NCBI RefSeq assembly: GCF_026410505.1
Contig: NZ_JAPMIU010000007.1
Location: 1 to 64,000 of the forward strand
Length of the DNA stretch: 64,000 nucleotides
Direction of reading: 5' to 3'
DNA from: Frateuria hangzhouensis
Lineage (GTDB): Bacteria > Pseudomonadota > Gammaproteobacteria > Xanthomonadales > Rhodanobacteraceae
Of this stretch, positions 9,351 through 17,841 are shown in pieces (position 1 is the first letter of the stretch; the number at the start of each line of letters is the position of its first letter). The notes under the pieces were generated by a model. That model had not been told where the DNA came from, searched no databases, and saw nothing but the letters and a program-made list of their open reading frames with translations. Position numbers and translations under genes: made by a program.

Positions 9351-9445
9351 CAGTTGTTGACCCTCTCGTCACGTGGAAGTGACAAACACCATGCAAAACC
9401 TTCACACCGGCTAACAAGCTCGGCCATTGGCTGGCATTCATGAAG
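9351..9445 (-). promoter_or_regulatory. Shared leader of beta-helix paralogue 2
   Basis: Read on the minus strand, the block contains CATGAA, CCAATGG, CGAGCTTGTTAGC, GTGAAGG and GCAT, then the inverted repeat GTCACTTCCACGTGAC followed by GAGAGGG, ending about 10 bases before the start codon. The same order and spacing occur before paralogues 3 and 5. TTGTTA with GCAT about 17 bases on could be promoter hexamers. The hairpin directly abuts the purine-rich ribosome site. Confidence 0.7.
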
Positions 9446-9695
9446 TGGCGGGCTGGCGATGTCTTCCGGACCGCGCCCGAGCGCCGAAGCAGCGCAAGCG
9501 CCCGGAAAGTCGCCGTGCGATGGTGTCCGCAACGAGCCATGCCAGCCACGCCCAGGCCCCTGTAGGAGCCCACTGGTGGGCGATGCTCTTGATCGGCACC
9601 AGGCCAGGAGCACGCCCACAAGCGGGGCTTCTGCAGACGCGTGGCCTGATGCGCCAGCCGGTCAAGCCCCTTCGGCGGAGCGGAAAAAACCACGA

Positions 9696-9725
9696 GAAAA
9701 GCCGGGGCAGTTGCCTGCCCCGGCT
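9696..9725 (-). terminator. Rho-independent terminator of beta-helix paralogue 3
   Basis: The ten-base-pair stem GCCGGGGCAG / CTGCCCCGGC has a four-base loop and a T run on the minus strand (A residues 9697-9700). The stem is nearly identical to that after paralogue 5. Confidence 0.75.
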
Positions 9726-9775
9726 CGGTTTGCCTGCAAAGAGCCGCGGTCGCCGGTTGCGGCCGCGCCTATGCC

Positions 9776-10918
9776 TCAGCGCTTCGGCGACAGCTTGTTG
9801 TTCGCCTTGGTGATGCCGTACGTGCTGCGGGCGATCTTGATGTCGCGCGCCTTGCCGCCGCCGACGCGGTTGGGCGACATGTAGCGGGTGCTGTTGTACT
9901 GCAGCGTGTTGTTGCGTACCGACGAGCTATGCGCCTTGCCGGTCAGGCCGACGCCTGCCAGGCCGTTGCGGGCGGCGTGGTTGCCGTTGATGTTCAGGAA
10001 GGAGCCGCTCACCGACAGCACGCCGAACCCGCGGTTGCCGGTCAGCTGGTTCCGGGCGATGGTGATGCCGGAAATGTGGTTGTGCAGCTCGATGCCGTTG
10101 CCCTTGTTGCCGGTCATCCTGTTGTTCTCGAGCCGGATGTTGGTGGCCTTGCCTTCGTTCTGCGGCTCGATGTCCACACCGGCCTGCGGCAGCGTGCCGT
10201 GGGTGTCCTTGAAGGTGCTGTTGACCACGTAGACATGCGAGGCCGGCGTAATCGACAGGCCCTGGCGACGGTTGTTCGAGGACACCACGTTGTTGATGGT
10301 CACGTAGTCCGAGCGCTTGCCGTGCTTGGCGCCGACATACAGGCCGTCACCCCAGAAGTTGGACACGTGCACGTCCTTCACCACCACGTTCTTGCTGCCC
10401 CGGATGTCGATTCCCATGCCCCACTCGCCGCCGCGGCCGCGATGACGCGAGCGCTCGCCGGTGATCTTGCCGCCAACGATCTTGACGTTGTTCACGCCCC
10501 ACACGCGGATCGCGTAGTGCCAGGCTTCCTTGTTGGGGATCACGCGCAGCTCGGCGCCGTCCTGCAACTTGAGGCGGGTGTGGGAATGCATGCGGATCGA
10601 CTTCTTCGCATCGATCATGTAGCGGCCGGCAGGCACCACCACCGTGCCGCCGCTACGGGGCAGGGCGTTGATCGCGGCCTGGAAGGCGGCGGTATCGTTG
10701 TGCCGGCCGTTACCCTTGGCGCCCTTGTGGCGCACGTTGATGGTGGTCGAACCGATCGACACATGAGGGTTGGCCGACCACCAGTGACCAGCTGCCGCCG
10801 GCAACGCTACGGCAGACAGCGTCAGCGACACGGCGGCAACCATCAAGGGCTTCATGAAGCATTTCCACTTGCGGGGGGCCGGTGTCACCGGAAGCTTGGT
10901 GTCGTGCAAATTCGTCAT
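9776..10918 (-). CDS. Exported right-handed parallel beta-helix protein, paralogue 3
   Basis: 380 residues. A Sec signal peptide (KPLMVAAVSLTLSAVALPAAAG, described here by its first and last residues near positions 23-44) precedes HWWSANPHVSIG and INVRHKGAKGNGRHNDTAAF. Beta-helix turns carry EWGMGIDIRGSKN, SNFWGDGLYVGA, NNRRQGLSITPAS and QAGVDIEPQ; the C-terminus is LSPKR. It is the closest relative of paralogue 5. It is transcribed divergently from paralogue 4, whose start lies 637 bases away. Likely acts in the periplasm or outside the cell on a polysaccharide; the reaction is unknown. Confidence 0.8.
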   Translation of the reverse strand: MTNLHDTKLPVTPAPRKWKCFMKPLMVAAVSLTLSAVALPAAAGHWWSANPHVSIGSTTINVRHKGAKGNGRHNDTAAFQAAINALPRSGGTVVVPAGRYMIDAKKSIRMHSHTRLKLQDGAELRVIPNKEAWHYAIRVWGVNNVKIVGGKITGERSRHRGRGGEWGMGIDIRGSKNVVVKDVHVSNFWGDGLYVGAKHGKRSDYVTINNVVSSNNRRQGLSITPASHVYVVNSTFKDTHGTLPQAGVDIEPQNEGKATNIRLENNRMTGNKGNGIELHNHISGITIARNQLTGNRGFGVLSVSGSFLNINGNHAARNGLAGVGLTGKAHSSSVRNNTLQYNSTRYMSPNRVGGGKARDIKIARSTYGITKANNKLSPKR

Positions 10919-11015
10919 CAGGATTTGATCCTCTCGTCACGTGATAGTGACGGGGACCTTGCGGCACCTTCACAGAGCTAACAAGCTCGTCCATTGGCGG
11001 GGGTTCATGAAAAAC
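10919..11015 (-). promoter_or_regulatory. Shared leader of beta-helix paralogue 3
   Basis: Minus-strand order: CATGAA, CCAATGG, CGAGCTTGTTAGC, GTGAAGG, then inverted repeat CGTCACTATCACGTGACG and GAGAGG just before the start. TTGTTA is followed after 16 bases by GCAA. The match to the leaders of paralogues 2 and 5 is far stronger than elsewhere in the intergenic DNA. Confidence 0.7.
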
Positions 11016-11487
11016 CCAGGCTGGGGCGGCGCGCGTTTTCCGGCGTGGAAGAAGGCGTGATACCGCCATGGTGGCCGCGTGGCGCATGGCCATGGGACTT
11101 GCGGGCGCGCAGGTGAACGATGGCGCCCGCCGGTCGCGGCCGCTTGGCAGACACGCCCTCGGCCGCAAAAAAAAATCGCCGGCCGTACCGCAGCCGTTAC
11201 AGCGCTGTCGACTTGATGTAAATTTGTCGTCAAGCGCCGCCGGCTCGGGATGAAGCTGCCGTGCAGGCATGTCGCCACTGGCAGCGCTCAAGCCGGCCGA
11301 CGTCCGGCCGATAAAGTTGTTCGCCACCGCGGAGAATCCCCCGCGACCTGTCTCATGCACAGGCACCTGCACGAGCGCCTTGGTACGGCATCGTGGCCCT
11401 CCCTCCCGCACCGGTGAGGGGCAATACTTCCCGGATATGTCGACGTTGTGTGAACACGATCAAGGAATCGTGAAAGCACCGTTCCTG

Positions 11488-11555
11488 TCGAGCTTGCTTG
11501 GCTACGTGAAGGCTGCGCATTGTTTACGTGAGCTTCGCGTGACGAAGCCGCCTTC
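11488..11555 (+). promoter_or_regulatory. Shared leader of beta-helix paralogue 4 (plus type)
   Basis: Contains GTCGAGCTTGCTTGGC, GTGAAGG, GCAT and then GTGAGCTTCGCGTGACGAAG, which holds the inverted repeat CTTCG/CGAAG around CGTGA, ending seven bases before ATG 11556. The order matches the minus-type leaders, but the hairpin core differs and is shared with paralogue 6. TTGCTT and GCAT are 17 bases apart. Confidence 0.65.
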
Positions 11556-12779
11556 ATGATTTCCTGGGATTCTGCCGTGCCAATTCAAAACCTGTTTGCC
11601 AATCAAACCCTTGCCTCGCGTTCGCCCTCCGTCGCCGCCGTGAAGCGCTCGACCGTCGGTGTGAAGAAGCCGTTGATTCTGGCGCTCGCCGCGCTGGCCT
11701 TTGCCGCGCCTGCCGTGCCTGCCTTCGCTGCGACCCAGTGGTGGAGCACCAAGCCGAAAGTCGAGATCGGGCACAGCGCCCAGATCAACGTGCGCGACAA
11801 GGGCGCGAAGGGCGACGGCGTGCACAACGATACCGCTGCCATCCAGGCCGCCATCAACGCGCTGCCCGCCTCCGGCGGCACCGTGAAGATTCCCGCCGGC
11901 CGTTACATGATCGATGCGGAGAAGTCGATCCGCATGCGCTCGCACACCCGCCTGCTGCTCGATACCAACGCCGAGCTGGTGGTCATCCCCAACAGCCTGA
12001 GCCGCTCGCGCCTGATCCGCGTGTGGAACGTGACCGACGTGCGCATCGTCGGCGGCAAGATGCTGGGCGACCGCGCCAAGCACAAGGGCACCCGTGGCGA
12101 GTGGGGCATGGGCATCGACATCATCGCGTCGAAGAACGTGGTGGTGAAGGGCACCCACCTGTCCGAGTTCTGGGGCGACGGCATCTACATCGGCGCCAAG
12201 GGCAGCGGTCGCTACCTGAAGGTCTCGGAGAACGTCACCATCATGAACGTGGTGTCCGACCACAACCGCCGCCAGGGCCTGTCCATCACCCCGGCCAAGC
12301 ACGTCTACGTGGTCAACAGCACCTTCAGCAATACCCGCGGCACGCTGCCGGAAGCCGGCATCGACATCGAGCCGCAGGTGCAGGGTCCGACCAGCTCCAT
12401 TCGCCTGGAGAACAACACCTTCGTCGGCAACCACGGTAACGGCATCGAGCTGCACACCAACATTTCCGACATCGCCATCGTCGGCAACAAGATGACCACC
12501 AACCGTGGCTTCGGCGTGCTGTCGGTCGGCGCCTCGAACCTGAAGATCCAGCGCAACCACGCCACGCTGAACAAGCTCGCGGCCGTGGGCATCACCCGCG
12601 CGGCGCACGACGTGCAGATCGTCGACAACGTGCTGCAGTTCAACAGCACGCGCTACATGTCGGCGACCAAGTCCGGTGGTGGCCTGGACCGTGACCTGCA
12701 GGTCGCCAGCGGCACTTACCGGGTGTCGGTGTCGGGCAACACGTTCTCGAACACCAAGTACAACAACTACACCCGCTGA
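11556..12779 (+). CDS. Exported right-handed parallel beta-helix protein, paralogue 4
   Basis: 407 residues, the longest member. ATG 11556 gives a long basic N-region before the Sec signal core (KKPLILALAALAFAAPAVP) and cleavage near AFAA at about residue 58. Mature features are TQWWSTKPKVEIG, INVRDKGAKGDGVHNDTAAI, SEFWGDGIYIGAKGSG, HNRRQGLSITPAK and EAGIDIEPQVQG. Its C-terminus (KYNNYTR) differs from the LSPKR group and matches paralogue 6. A strong terminator follows. Substrate and reaction are unknown; an EPS-modifying or degrading role is inferred from fold and location. Confidence 0.8.
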   Translation: MISWDSAVPIQNLFANQTLASRSPSVAAVKRSTVGVKKPLILALAALAFAAPAVPAFAATQWWSTKPKVEIGHSAQINVRDKGAKGDGVHNDTAAIQAAINALPASGGTVKIPAGRYMIDAEKSIRMRSHTRLLLDTNAELVVIPNSLSRSRLIRVWNVTDVRIVGGKMLGDRAKHKGTRGEWGMGIDIIASKNVVVKGTHLSEFWGDGIYIGAKGSGRYLKVSENVTIMNVVSDHNRRQGLSITPAKHVYVVNSTFSNTRGTLPEAGIDIEPQVQGPTSSIRLENNTFVGNHGNGIELHTNISDIAIVGNKMTTNRGFGVLSVGASNLKIQRNHATLNKLAAVGITRAAHDVQIVDNVLQFNSTRYMSATKSGGGLDRDLQVASGTYRVSVSGNTFSNTKYNNYTR

Positions 12780-12803
12780 GCCGTTGAGCGGTAAATTGAA
12801 AGA

Positions 12804-12831
12804 GGGGCAGCCATGGGCTGCCCCTTTTTTT
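12804..12831 (+). terminator. Rho-independent terminator of beta-helix paralogue 4
   Basis: Nine-base-pair stem GGGGCAGCC / GGCTGCCCC with a three-base loop and seven T residues, 24 bases after the stop codon. The hairpin is the same as that after paralogue 6. Confidence 0.9.
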
Positions 12832-12890
12832 GTTCATCGCGTTTCGTGTGAGGCTCTGCTGCTTGTTTCGACCGCCATGGGGCTTCGCTT

Positions 12891-12963
12891 CTGCAGGAGT
12901 GCACCTGCGCGATCGCCAGCCCAATCGGTGCCGCGCGGTCGCGCACAGGTGCGCTCCTACAAG
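12891..12963. repeat. REP-like extragenic palindrome, GTAGGAGCGCACC family
   Basis: Inverted pair CTGCAGGAGTGCACCTGCGC and GCGCACAGGTGCGCTCCTAC with about 30 bases between. Related pairs lie at 37125-37170 and 48692-48756. Confidence 0.7.
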
Positions 12964-13366
12964 GCGGGGAGCCCCTCGATGGGTATCCGCATATGCCTCC
13001 GGACCCGTGCCTTTTTTTGCTTCTGCCCCTTCCCTGTTTGCAGGGGAGGGCTGGGAGGTGTGCTCTTCGCCTGGACGGAAGACCGCAAGAAAAAAGGACG
13101 GCCGATCCACCCGCCGCACTGACAAGCACGGGGTTGCGCGGGAAGTTGGCGGCCGCGCGAAAGGCGCTCCGCGCCAGCTTCGATAAAGGGGACAGGCAGC
13201 CGCGTTGCGGTTTCCTTCCGCCGCTCGCCAGGAACAGCCGCCGTTCACTTCGAACCCGACGCCAGAGAGGCGCTTCTTTGAAGGCCCATGTCGAGACGAG
13301 GCGCATCAATGGCTCATGACGCGCCTGCGCCTGCCGCGCGTATCGCGCAGGGTGGCCGGTTCGTCG

Positions 13367-13402
13367 GGTAGCCGGGCTGGTGGGCTGAAGCCCACCCTAC
13401 GA
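13367..13402. repeat. Extragenic GTGGGCTGAAGCCCACC repeat
   Basis: The short imperfect dyad TGGGCTGAAGCCCACCCTAC belongs to the same family as the paired copies at 44370-44438 and 52956-53040. Confidence 0.6.
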
Positions 13403-13559
13403 TGTTGAGGCCGGGTGCGGGCTTGATGCAGGCAGACGGCTTCCCGTACGCAACCACCTTGCAAGTGCGTACGGGCGCGCTCCTGCAGAAGGCGAAAATG
13501 CATGGATGTGGGCGCCAAGGAACTGGGTCATCCCATTCCCCGGTAGAGCGCGATGAACC

Positions 13560-13591
13560 AAAAAAAGCCGGAGCAGGTGGCCTGCCCCGGC
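13560..13591 (-). terminator. Rho-independent terminator of beta-helix paralogue 5
   Basis: Minus-strand stem GCCGGGGCAGG / CCTGCTCCGGC followed by a run of seven T residues, 41 bases beyond the stop at 13632. Confidence 0.9.
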
Positions 13592-13631
13592 TTCCACGTG
13601 GCCATGGCCACGTGCTCTGCGTTCGCGTCGA

Positions 13632-14771
13632 TTACCGCTTCGGCGACAGCGTGTTGTTGCTCTGGGTGATGGAGTAGGTGGTGCTGCTGACCTGGATGTC
13701 GCGGGTCTTGCCGCCGCCGGACTTGGTCGGCGACATGTAGCGGGTGCTGTTGTACTGCAGCGTGTTGTTGGCCACCGACGTGTGGTGCGTCTTGCTGGTC
13801 AGGCCGACGCCGGCCAGGCCGTTGCGAGTGGCCTGGTTGCCGCTGATGGTCAGGTACGGGGCGCTGATCGCCAGTACGCCGAAGCCACGGTTGTTGGTCA
13901 GCTTGTTTTTGGTGATCTTGATGCTCGAGATGTTAGCGTGCAGTTCGATGCCGTTGCCCTTGTTGCCGGTCATCGTGTTGTTCTCGAGGCGGATGTCGGT
14001 GGTCTTGCCCTCGTTCTGCGGCTCGATGTCCACGCCCGCCTGCGGGAGGGTGCCGTGGGTGTCGCTGAAGGTGCTGTTGACCACGTAGACATGCGAGGCC
14101 GGGGTGATCGACAGGCCCTGGCGGCGGTTGCCGGTGGACACCACGTTGTTGATCGTCACGTAGTCCGATCGCACACCGTTCTTGGCGCCGACATAGAGGC
14201 CGTCGCCCCAGAAATCGGAGACGCGCACGTTCTTCACCAGGACGTTCTTGCTGCCGAGGATGCTCACGCCCATGCCCCACTCGCCGCCTTTGCCGCGATG
14301 CTGGGCGCGTTCACCGACGATCTTGCCGCCGCTGATGACCACGTTGTTCACGCGCCAGGCGCGAATGGCGTAATGCCAGGCTTCCTTGTTGGGGATCACG
14401 CGCAGCTCGGCGCCGTCCTGCAGCTGCAGGCGGGTGTGCGAACGCATGCGGATCGACTTGACCGCGTTGATCATGTAGCGGCCTGCCGGCACCGTCACCG
14501 TGCCGCCGCTCTTGGGCAGCGAGTCGATGGCGGCCTGGAAGGCGGCGGTGTCGTCGTGCACGCCATTGCCCTTGGCGCCCTTGTTGCGCACATTGATGGT
14601 GGAGGAGCCGATCGACACGCTGGGGCTGGTCGACCACCAATTGCCGGCGGCGGCCGGCAACGCTACGGCAGACAGCGACAACGACGCGGCGGCAATCATC
14701 AGGGACCTCGTAAGGAGGTTCCGCTTGGAGGCCGGCTTCGCCGGGAGCTGGGTGTCGTGCAGGTTCGTCAT
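13632..14771 (-). CDS. Exported right-handed parallel beta-helix protein, paralogue 5
   Basis: 379 residues with a Sec signal peptide (core SLMIAAASLSLSAVALP, cleavage near AAAG at about residue 43). The mature end is NWWSTSPSVSIG, followed by INVRNKGAKGNGVHDDTAAF, EWGMGVSILGSKN, SDFWGDGLYVGA, NRRQGLSITPAS and QAGVDIEPQ, ending LSPKR. It is very close to paralogue 3 and is divergent from paralogue 6, so the pair mirrors paralogues 3 and 4. Function as for the other members: an exported beta-helix protein of unknown activity. Confidence 0.8.
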   Translation of the reverse strand: MTNLHDTQLPAKPASKRNLLTRSLMIAAASLSLSAVALPAAAGNWWSTSPSVSIGSSTINVRNKGAKGNGVHDDTAAFQAAIDSLPKSGGTVTVPAGRYMINAVKSIRMRSHTRLQLQDGAELRVIPNKEAWHYAIRAWRVNNVVISGGKIVGERAQHRGKGGEWGMGVSILGSKNVLVKNVRVSDFWGDGLYVGAKNGVRSDYVTINNVVSTGNRRQGLSITPASHVYVVNSTFSDTHGTLPQAGVDIEPQNEGKTTDIRLENNTMTGNKGNGIELHANISSIKITKNKLTNNRGFGVLAISAPYLTISGNQATRNGLAGVGLTSKTHHTSVANNTLQYNSTRYMSPTKSGGGKTRDIQVSSTTYSITQSNNTLSPKR

Positions 14772-14870
14772 CAGGGTTGGACTCTCGTCACGTGAAAGTG
14801 ACGCGGAAGATGCAGGACCTTCACGGGGCTAACAAGCTCGACCATTGGCCGGTGTTCATGTAAATCGCAC
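14772..14870 (-). promoter_or_regulatory. Shared leader of beta-helix paralogue 5
   Basis: Minus-strand order CATGAA, CCAATGG, TCGAGCTTGTTAGC, GTGAAGG, GCAT, inverted repeat CGTCACTTTCACGTGACG and GAGAG directly before the start region. TTGTTA and GCAT are 16 bases apart. Confidence 0.7.
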
Positions 14871-15179
14871 GGGCGCTGCCGGCCCCCGGCTGGGAGCGAT
14901 CACCGCATGGCAAAAGCCCGCGACGGGCCGGCCGCGCTCCGCGCCTGGTTACCCGTCAAAGGGCCAGGCGCGCCGCGCGTGCCCGTGAGACGCGAGGGCT
15001 CGATCACCGGCTGGAAGCCCGCCCGGATGTGACGTCTTCATGCACGCATCATGCGTGGGCAGGCGGCTGCCTGTGTGCCCTGCCAGGCAATCTGTGATGC
15101 GCATCGCGCATGGGTTTGCGGCCCTTTCGGCCGTCCCGGGGTGTTTTGCCAACGTGGTCATAAATTCACCAGTTGGGGC

Positions 15180-15250
15180 TTCTTGTAGAGCTTGCTTAGG
15201 TGCGTGACGAAAGCGCATTTTTTGCGTGAGCTTCGCGTGACGAAGTTCTA
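15180..15250 (+). promoter_or_regulatory. Shared leader of beta-helix paralogue 6 (plus type)
   Basis: Contains GTAGAGCTTGCTTAGG, GTGACG, GCAT and GTGAGCTTCGCGTGACGAAG. The last 20-base block is identical to that before paralogue 4. Here it ends 35 bases before ATG 15281, compared with 7 bases for paralogue 4. Confidence 0.65.
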
Positions 15251-15280
15251 CCCGACAACATTCCGAGACCCCGCTCCATC

Positions 15281-16468
15281 ATGAACATTTCCGCCAACAA
15301 TCAGAAGCTTGCCGTTGCCTCCCCGCGCGCCGCCCGCGCCCTCGCTTCTGTGAAGAAGCCGTTGATGCTCGCGCTCGCCGCGCTCGCGCTTTCCGCCGTT
15401 GCCGTGCCTGCCTTTGCGGCCACCGAGTGGTGGAGCGCTACCCCCAAGGTGAACATCGGCAAGGACGTCACTGTCGACGTGCGCGCCAAAGGCGCCCTTG
15501 GTGACGGCGTGCACAACGACACCGCCGCGTTCCAGGCCGCGATCGACTCGCTGCCGGCCACCGGCGGCACGGTCAATGTGCCGGCGGGCCGTTACATGAT
15601 CGACGCGGAGAAGTCGATCCGCTTGCGCTCGCACACGCGCCTGCAGCTGGACTCGAACGCCACGCTGGTGGTCATTCCCAACAGTGTCGGCCGCTCGCGC
15701 CTGATCCGCGTGTGGAAGGTGACCGACGTGCGCATCGTCGGCGGCTCGATGGAAGGTGACCGCATGCTGCACAAGGGCACCAACGGCGAGTGGGGCATGG
15801 GCATCGACATCATCGCTGCCAAGAACGTGGTGGTGAAGGGCGTCCGCCTGTCGAACTTCTGGGGCGACGGCCTCTACATCGGCGCCACTGGCAGCGGCAG
15901 CACGCTGAAGCGTTCGGAGTACGTGACCATCGTGGGCGTGGTGTCGGACAACAACCGTCGCCAGGGCCTGTCGATCACGCCGGCGTCGCACGTGTACGTG
16001 GTCAACAGCACCTTCAGCAACACCAATGGCACGCTGCCGGAGGCGGGTATCGACATCGAGCCGATGACGCAGGGCCCGACCGACAACATCCGCCTGGAGA
16101 ACAACAAGTTCATCGGCAACCATGCCAACGGCATCGAGATGCACGTCAACATCTCGGACATCGCCATCGTCGGCAACACCATGAGCGGCAACCGCGGTTT
16201 CGGCGCGTTGGGCGTGGGTTCCTCGTTCATCACCTACACCGGCAACACCATGACCGAGAACGGCCTGGCCGCCATCGGCATGACCGGTGCCGCGCACGGC
16301 AACACGGTCACGGGCAACACGCTGCACTACAACAGCACCCGCTACATGTCGCCCACCAAGGCCGGTGGCGGCCTGGACCGCGACCTGCAGATCGGCGCCA
16401 AGACCTACGACATCTCGGTGTCCGGCAACGTGTTCTCCAACCCCAAGTACAACACCTACACCCGGTAA
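15281..16468 (+). CDS. Exported right-handed parallel beta-helix protein, paralogue 6
   Basis: 395 residues. The Sec signal (core KKPLMLALAALALSAVAVP) is cleaved near AFAA at about residue 47. Mature motifs are TEWWSATPKVNIG, VDVRAKGALGDGVHNDTAAF, EWGMGIDIIAAKN, SNFWGDGLYIGATGSG, NNRRQGLSITPAS and EAGIDIEP, with a KYNTYTR C-terminus like paralogue 4. It has its own leader and terminator. The substrate is unknown. Confidence 0.8.
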   Translation: MNISANNQKLAVASPRAARALASVKKPLMLALAALALSAVAVPAFAATEWWSATPKVNIGKDVTVDVRAKGALGDGVHNDTAAFQAAIDSLPATGGTVNVPAGRYMIDAEKSIRLRSHTRLQLDSNATLVVIPNSVGRSRLIRVWKVTDVRIVGGSMEGDRMLHKGTNGEWGMGIDIIAAKNVVVKGVRLSNFWGDGLYIGATGSGSTLKRSEYVTIVGVVSDNNRRQGLSITPASHVYVVNSTFSNTNGTLPEAGIDIEPMTQGPTDNIRLENNKFIGNHANGIEMHVNISDIAIVGNTMSGNRGFGALGVGSSFITYTGNTMTENGLAAIGMTGAAHGNTVTGNTLHYNSTRYMSPTKAGGGLDRDLQIGAKTYDISVSGNVFSNPKYNTYTR

Positions 16469-16491
16469 GCCTTACCGGCGTGGTTCTCCCC

Positions 16492-16518
16492 GGGGCAGCC
16501 ATCGGCTGCCCCTTTTTT
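16492..16518 (+). terminator. Rho-independent terminator of beta-helix paralogue 6
   Basis: Stem GGGGCAGCC / GGCTGCCCC with a three-base loop and six T residues, 24 bases after the stop; same hairpin as after paralogue 4. Confidence 0.9.
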
Positions 16519-16667
16519 GTGGAGTATCGCCAACGGCCGCGCCCCGCGGTCGCCGCTAGGCATGCCATATCCCGGAACCGCGCACCTGTCGCGCCCGCCA
16601 TGCCGCACAGCGTCGATCCATCGTGCATCCTGCACGGCACGGGAAGCCGTCGTGGCGTGTGCGCCAC

Positions 16668-17642
16668 TTATCGCGCGACGCCCCATCGCTGGGAGATCGT
16701 CTTGTAGAACGCGGCCGGGCGCAGGAAGCGGTCCTTGATCTTGGACGACAGCCGGATCCCCAGGAATGCCGCGAGCAGCGAGGTCATGTAGCTGTAGCCC
16801 CTGGCGTTGAAGCCGTAGGACCGCGCCCGTGCCCGCCATTTCATGCCGACCTCGTTCTTGTCGTGCGCGAAGGCATTCCATGCCGTTACGCAGCAGTACC
16901 GGCCGAGCGCGTTCCGGTTGCTCTGCTGGATGTCCTTGCGCACGCCCGGGCCGGCCCATGGCTCCAGTTGCCGGAACACCACTTCGGTTGCGTGCAGCAG
17001 GTCGTCGATCTTGGCGATGCTGACGCGGTAGGGCGACGGGTGCTGCCAGTAGACGCCGTTGCCGACGCTCGATACCGACACGGCCAGGCCCTTGAGGAAG
17101 GCCCTGATCATGATCTCGCCGTCGTCGTTGGTCTTCAGTTGCTGGTCCCAGGCGCCGATGCGCCGCACGCTGGCGGTGTTCCACGCCACGCTGCAGGGCG
17201 GAAAAAACACCGGCCGCACCCAGTGGCAGATCCACTCGTCGTTGCTCAGCTTGTCCGGGATGCGCGCCACGCCCCGGCGGCGGCCCTCGCCGTCGTAACG
17301 CCACGGCCCGATCGCGATGTCCGAGCGCTCCTGTTCGAGCACGCGAACCAGCCCGCGCAGCAGGCCGTTTTCCACGTAGTCGTCGGCGTCGAGGAACATG
17401 ACGTACCTGGTCGTGACGAGTTCCAGGCCGGCGTTCCTGGCCGCCGGAGCGCCCTTGTTCGTTTCGTGCGTCACCAGCCTCACGCCCTCGCAGGCGCGCA
17501 CGACGCTCGCGGTGTCGTCGAACACGCCGTCCTCGACCACGATGATGTTGCCGGGGGCAACACCCTCCGCAATGGCCGAGTCGATCGTCCGTTTGATGGT
17601 CCGCTCGGATCGATACGAAGGAATGACGATACTCAGTTCCAT
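16668..17642 (-). CDS. Family 2 glycosyltransferase (copy A of a tandem pair)
   Basis: 324 residues. GT-A motifs start at residue 2 (ELSIVIPSYRSERT), with VVEDGVFDDT near residue 35, GAPAARNAG and the metal-binding FLDADDYVENGLL near residue 83. The C-terminal half has PPCSVAWNTASVRRIGAWD and a Cys pair (YCCVTAWNAFAH). The start is supported by GAGG six bases upstream. It is about two-thirds identical by eye to the next gene over its whole length. It should transfer a sugar from a nucleotide donor in EPS assembly; specificity is unknown. Confidence 0.88.
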   Translation of the reverse strand: MELSIVIPSYRSERTIKRTIDSAIAEGVAPGNIIVVEDGVFDDTASVVRACEGVRLVTHETNKGAPAARNAGLELVTTRYVMFLDADDYVENGLLRGLVRVLEQERSDIAIGPWRYDGEGRRRGVARIPDKLSNDEWICHWVRPVFFPPCSVAWNTASVRRIGAWDQQLKTNDDGEIMIRAFLKGLAVSVSSVGNGVYWQHPSPYRVSIAKIDDLLHATEVVFRQLEPWAGPGVRKDIQQSNRNALGRYCCVTAWNAFAHDKNEVGMKWRARARSYGFNARGYSYMTSLLAAFLGIRLSSKIKDRFLRPAAFYKTISQRWGVAR

Positions 17643-17841
17643 GGATTACCTCGGCCCATGCGGCGTGTGGTGGATGTAGGGACCAGGCCCGGCCGGACCC
17701 GGCGATACCGCGTGCGCCGGAATGCCCGCGGCGCCGGTTGTCCAGCGGCCGCACGAAGGGGCCGTCCGCGCGTACTGCGCTGAAGCAGGTCGCGACACGG
17801 CTGGTGGGAGAACCGGCGCGCGAGGCCGGCGAAGCCGACCG

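Larger units (their letters stand above)
9351..9775. other. Intergenic region between beta-helix paralogues 2 and 3
   Basis: No credible gene is seen in these 425 bases. They hold the shared leader of paralogue 2 (9351-9440), one TGTAGGAGCCCACTGGTGGG extragenic palindrome near 9560, and the terminator of paralogue 3 (9697-9724). Confidence 0.7.
10919..11555. other. Divergent intergenic region between beta-helix paralogues 3 and 4
   Basis: No credible gene is seen in these 637 bases. Leader blocks for the two outward-facing genes occupy the two ends. The centre has a run of nine A residues at about 11167 and no recognisable element beyond a short palindromic stretch near 11398-11418. Confidence 0.6.
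12780..13631. other. Gene-free region between beta-helix paralogues 4 and 5
   Basis: No credible gene is seen over 852 bases; the open frames here lack ribosome sites and recognisable proteins. It contains two convergent terminators (12804 and 13560), an extragenic palindrome pair of the GTAGGAGCGCACC type (12891-12963), one GTGGGCTGAAGCCCACC element (13367-13402) and half of another palindrome near 13470. Confidence 0.65.
14772..15280. other. Divergent intergenic region between beta-helix paralogues 5 and 6
   Basis: 509 bases with no credible gene. The two leader blocks fill the ends; the middle (about 14880-15170) shows no recognisable element. Confidence 0.6.
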
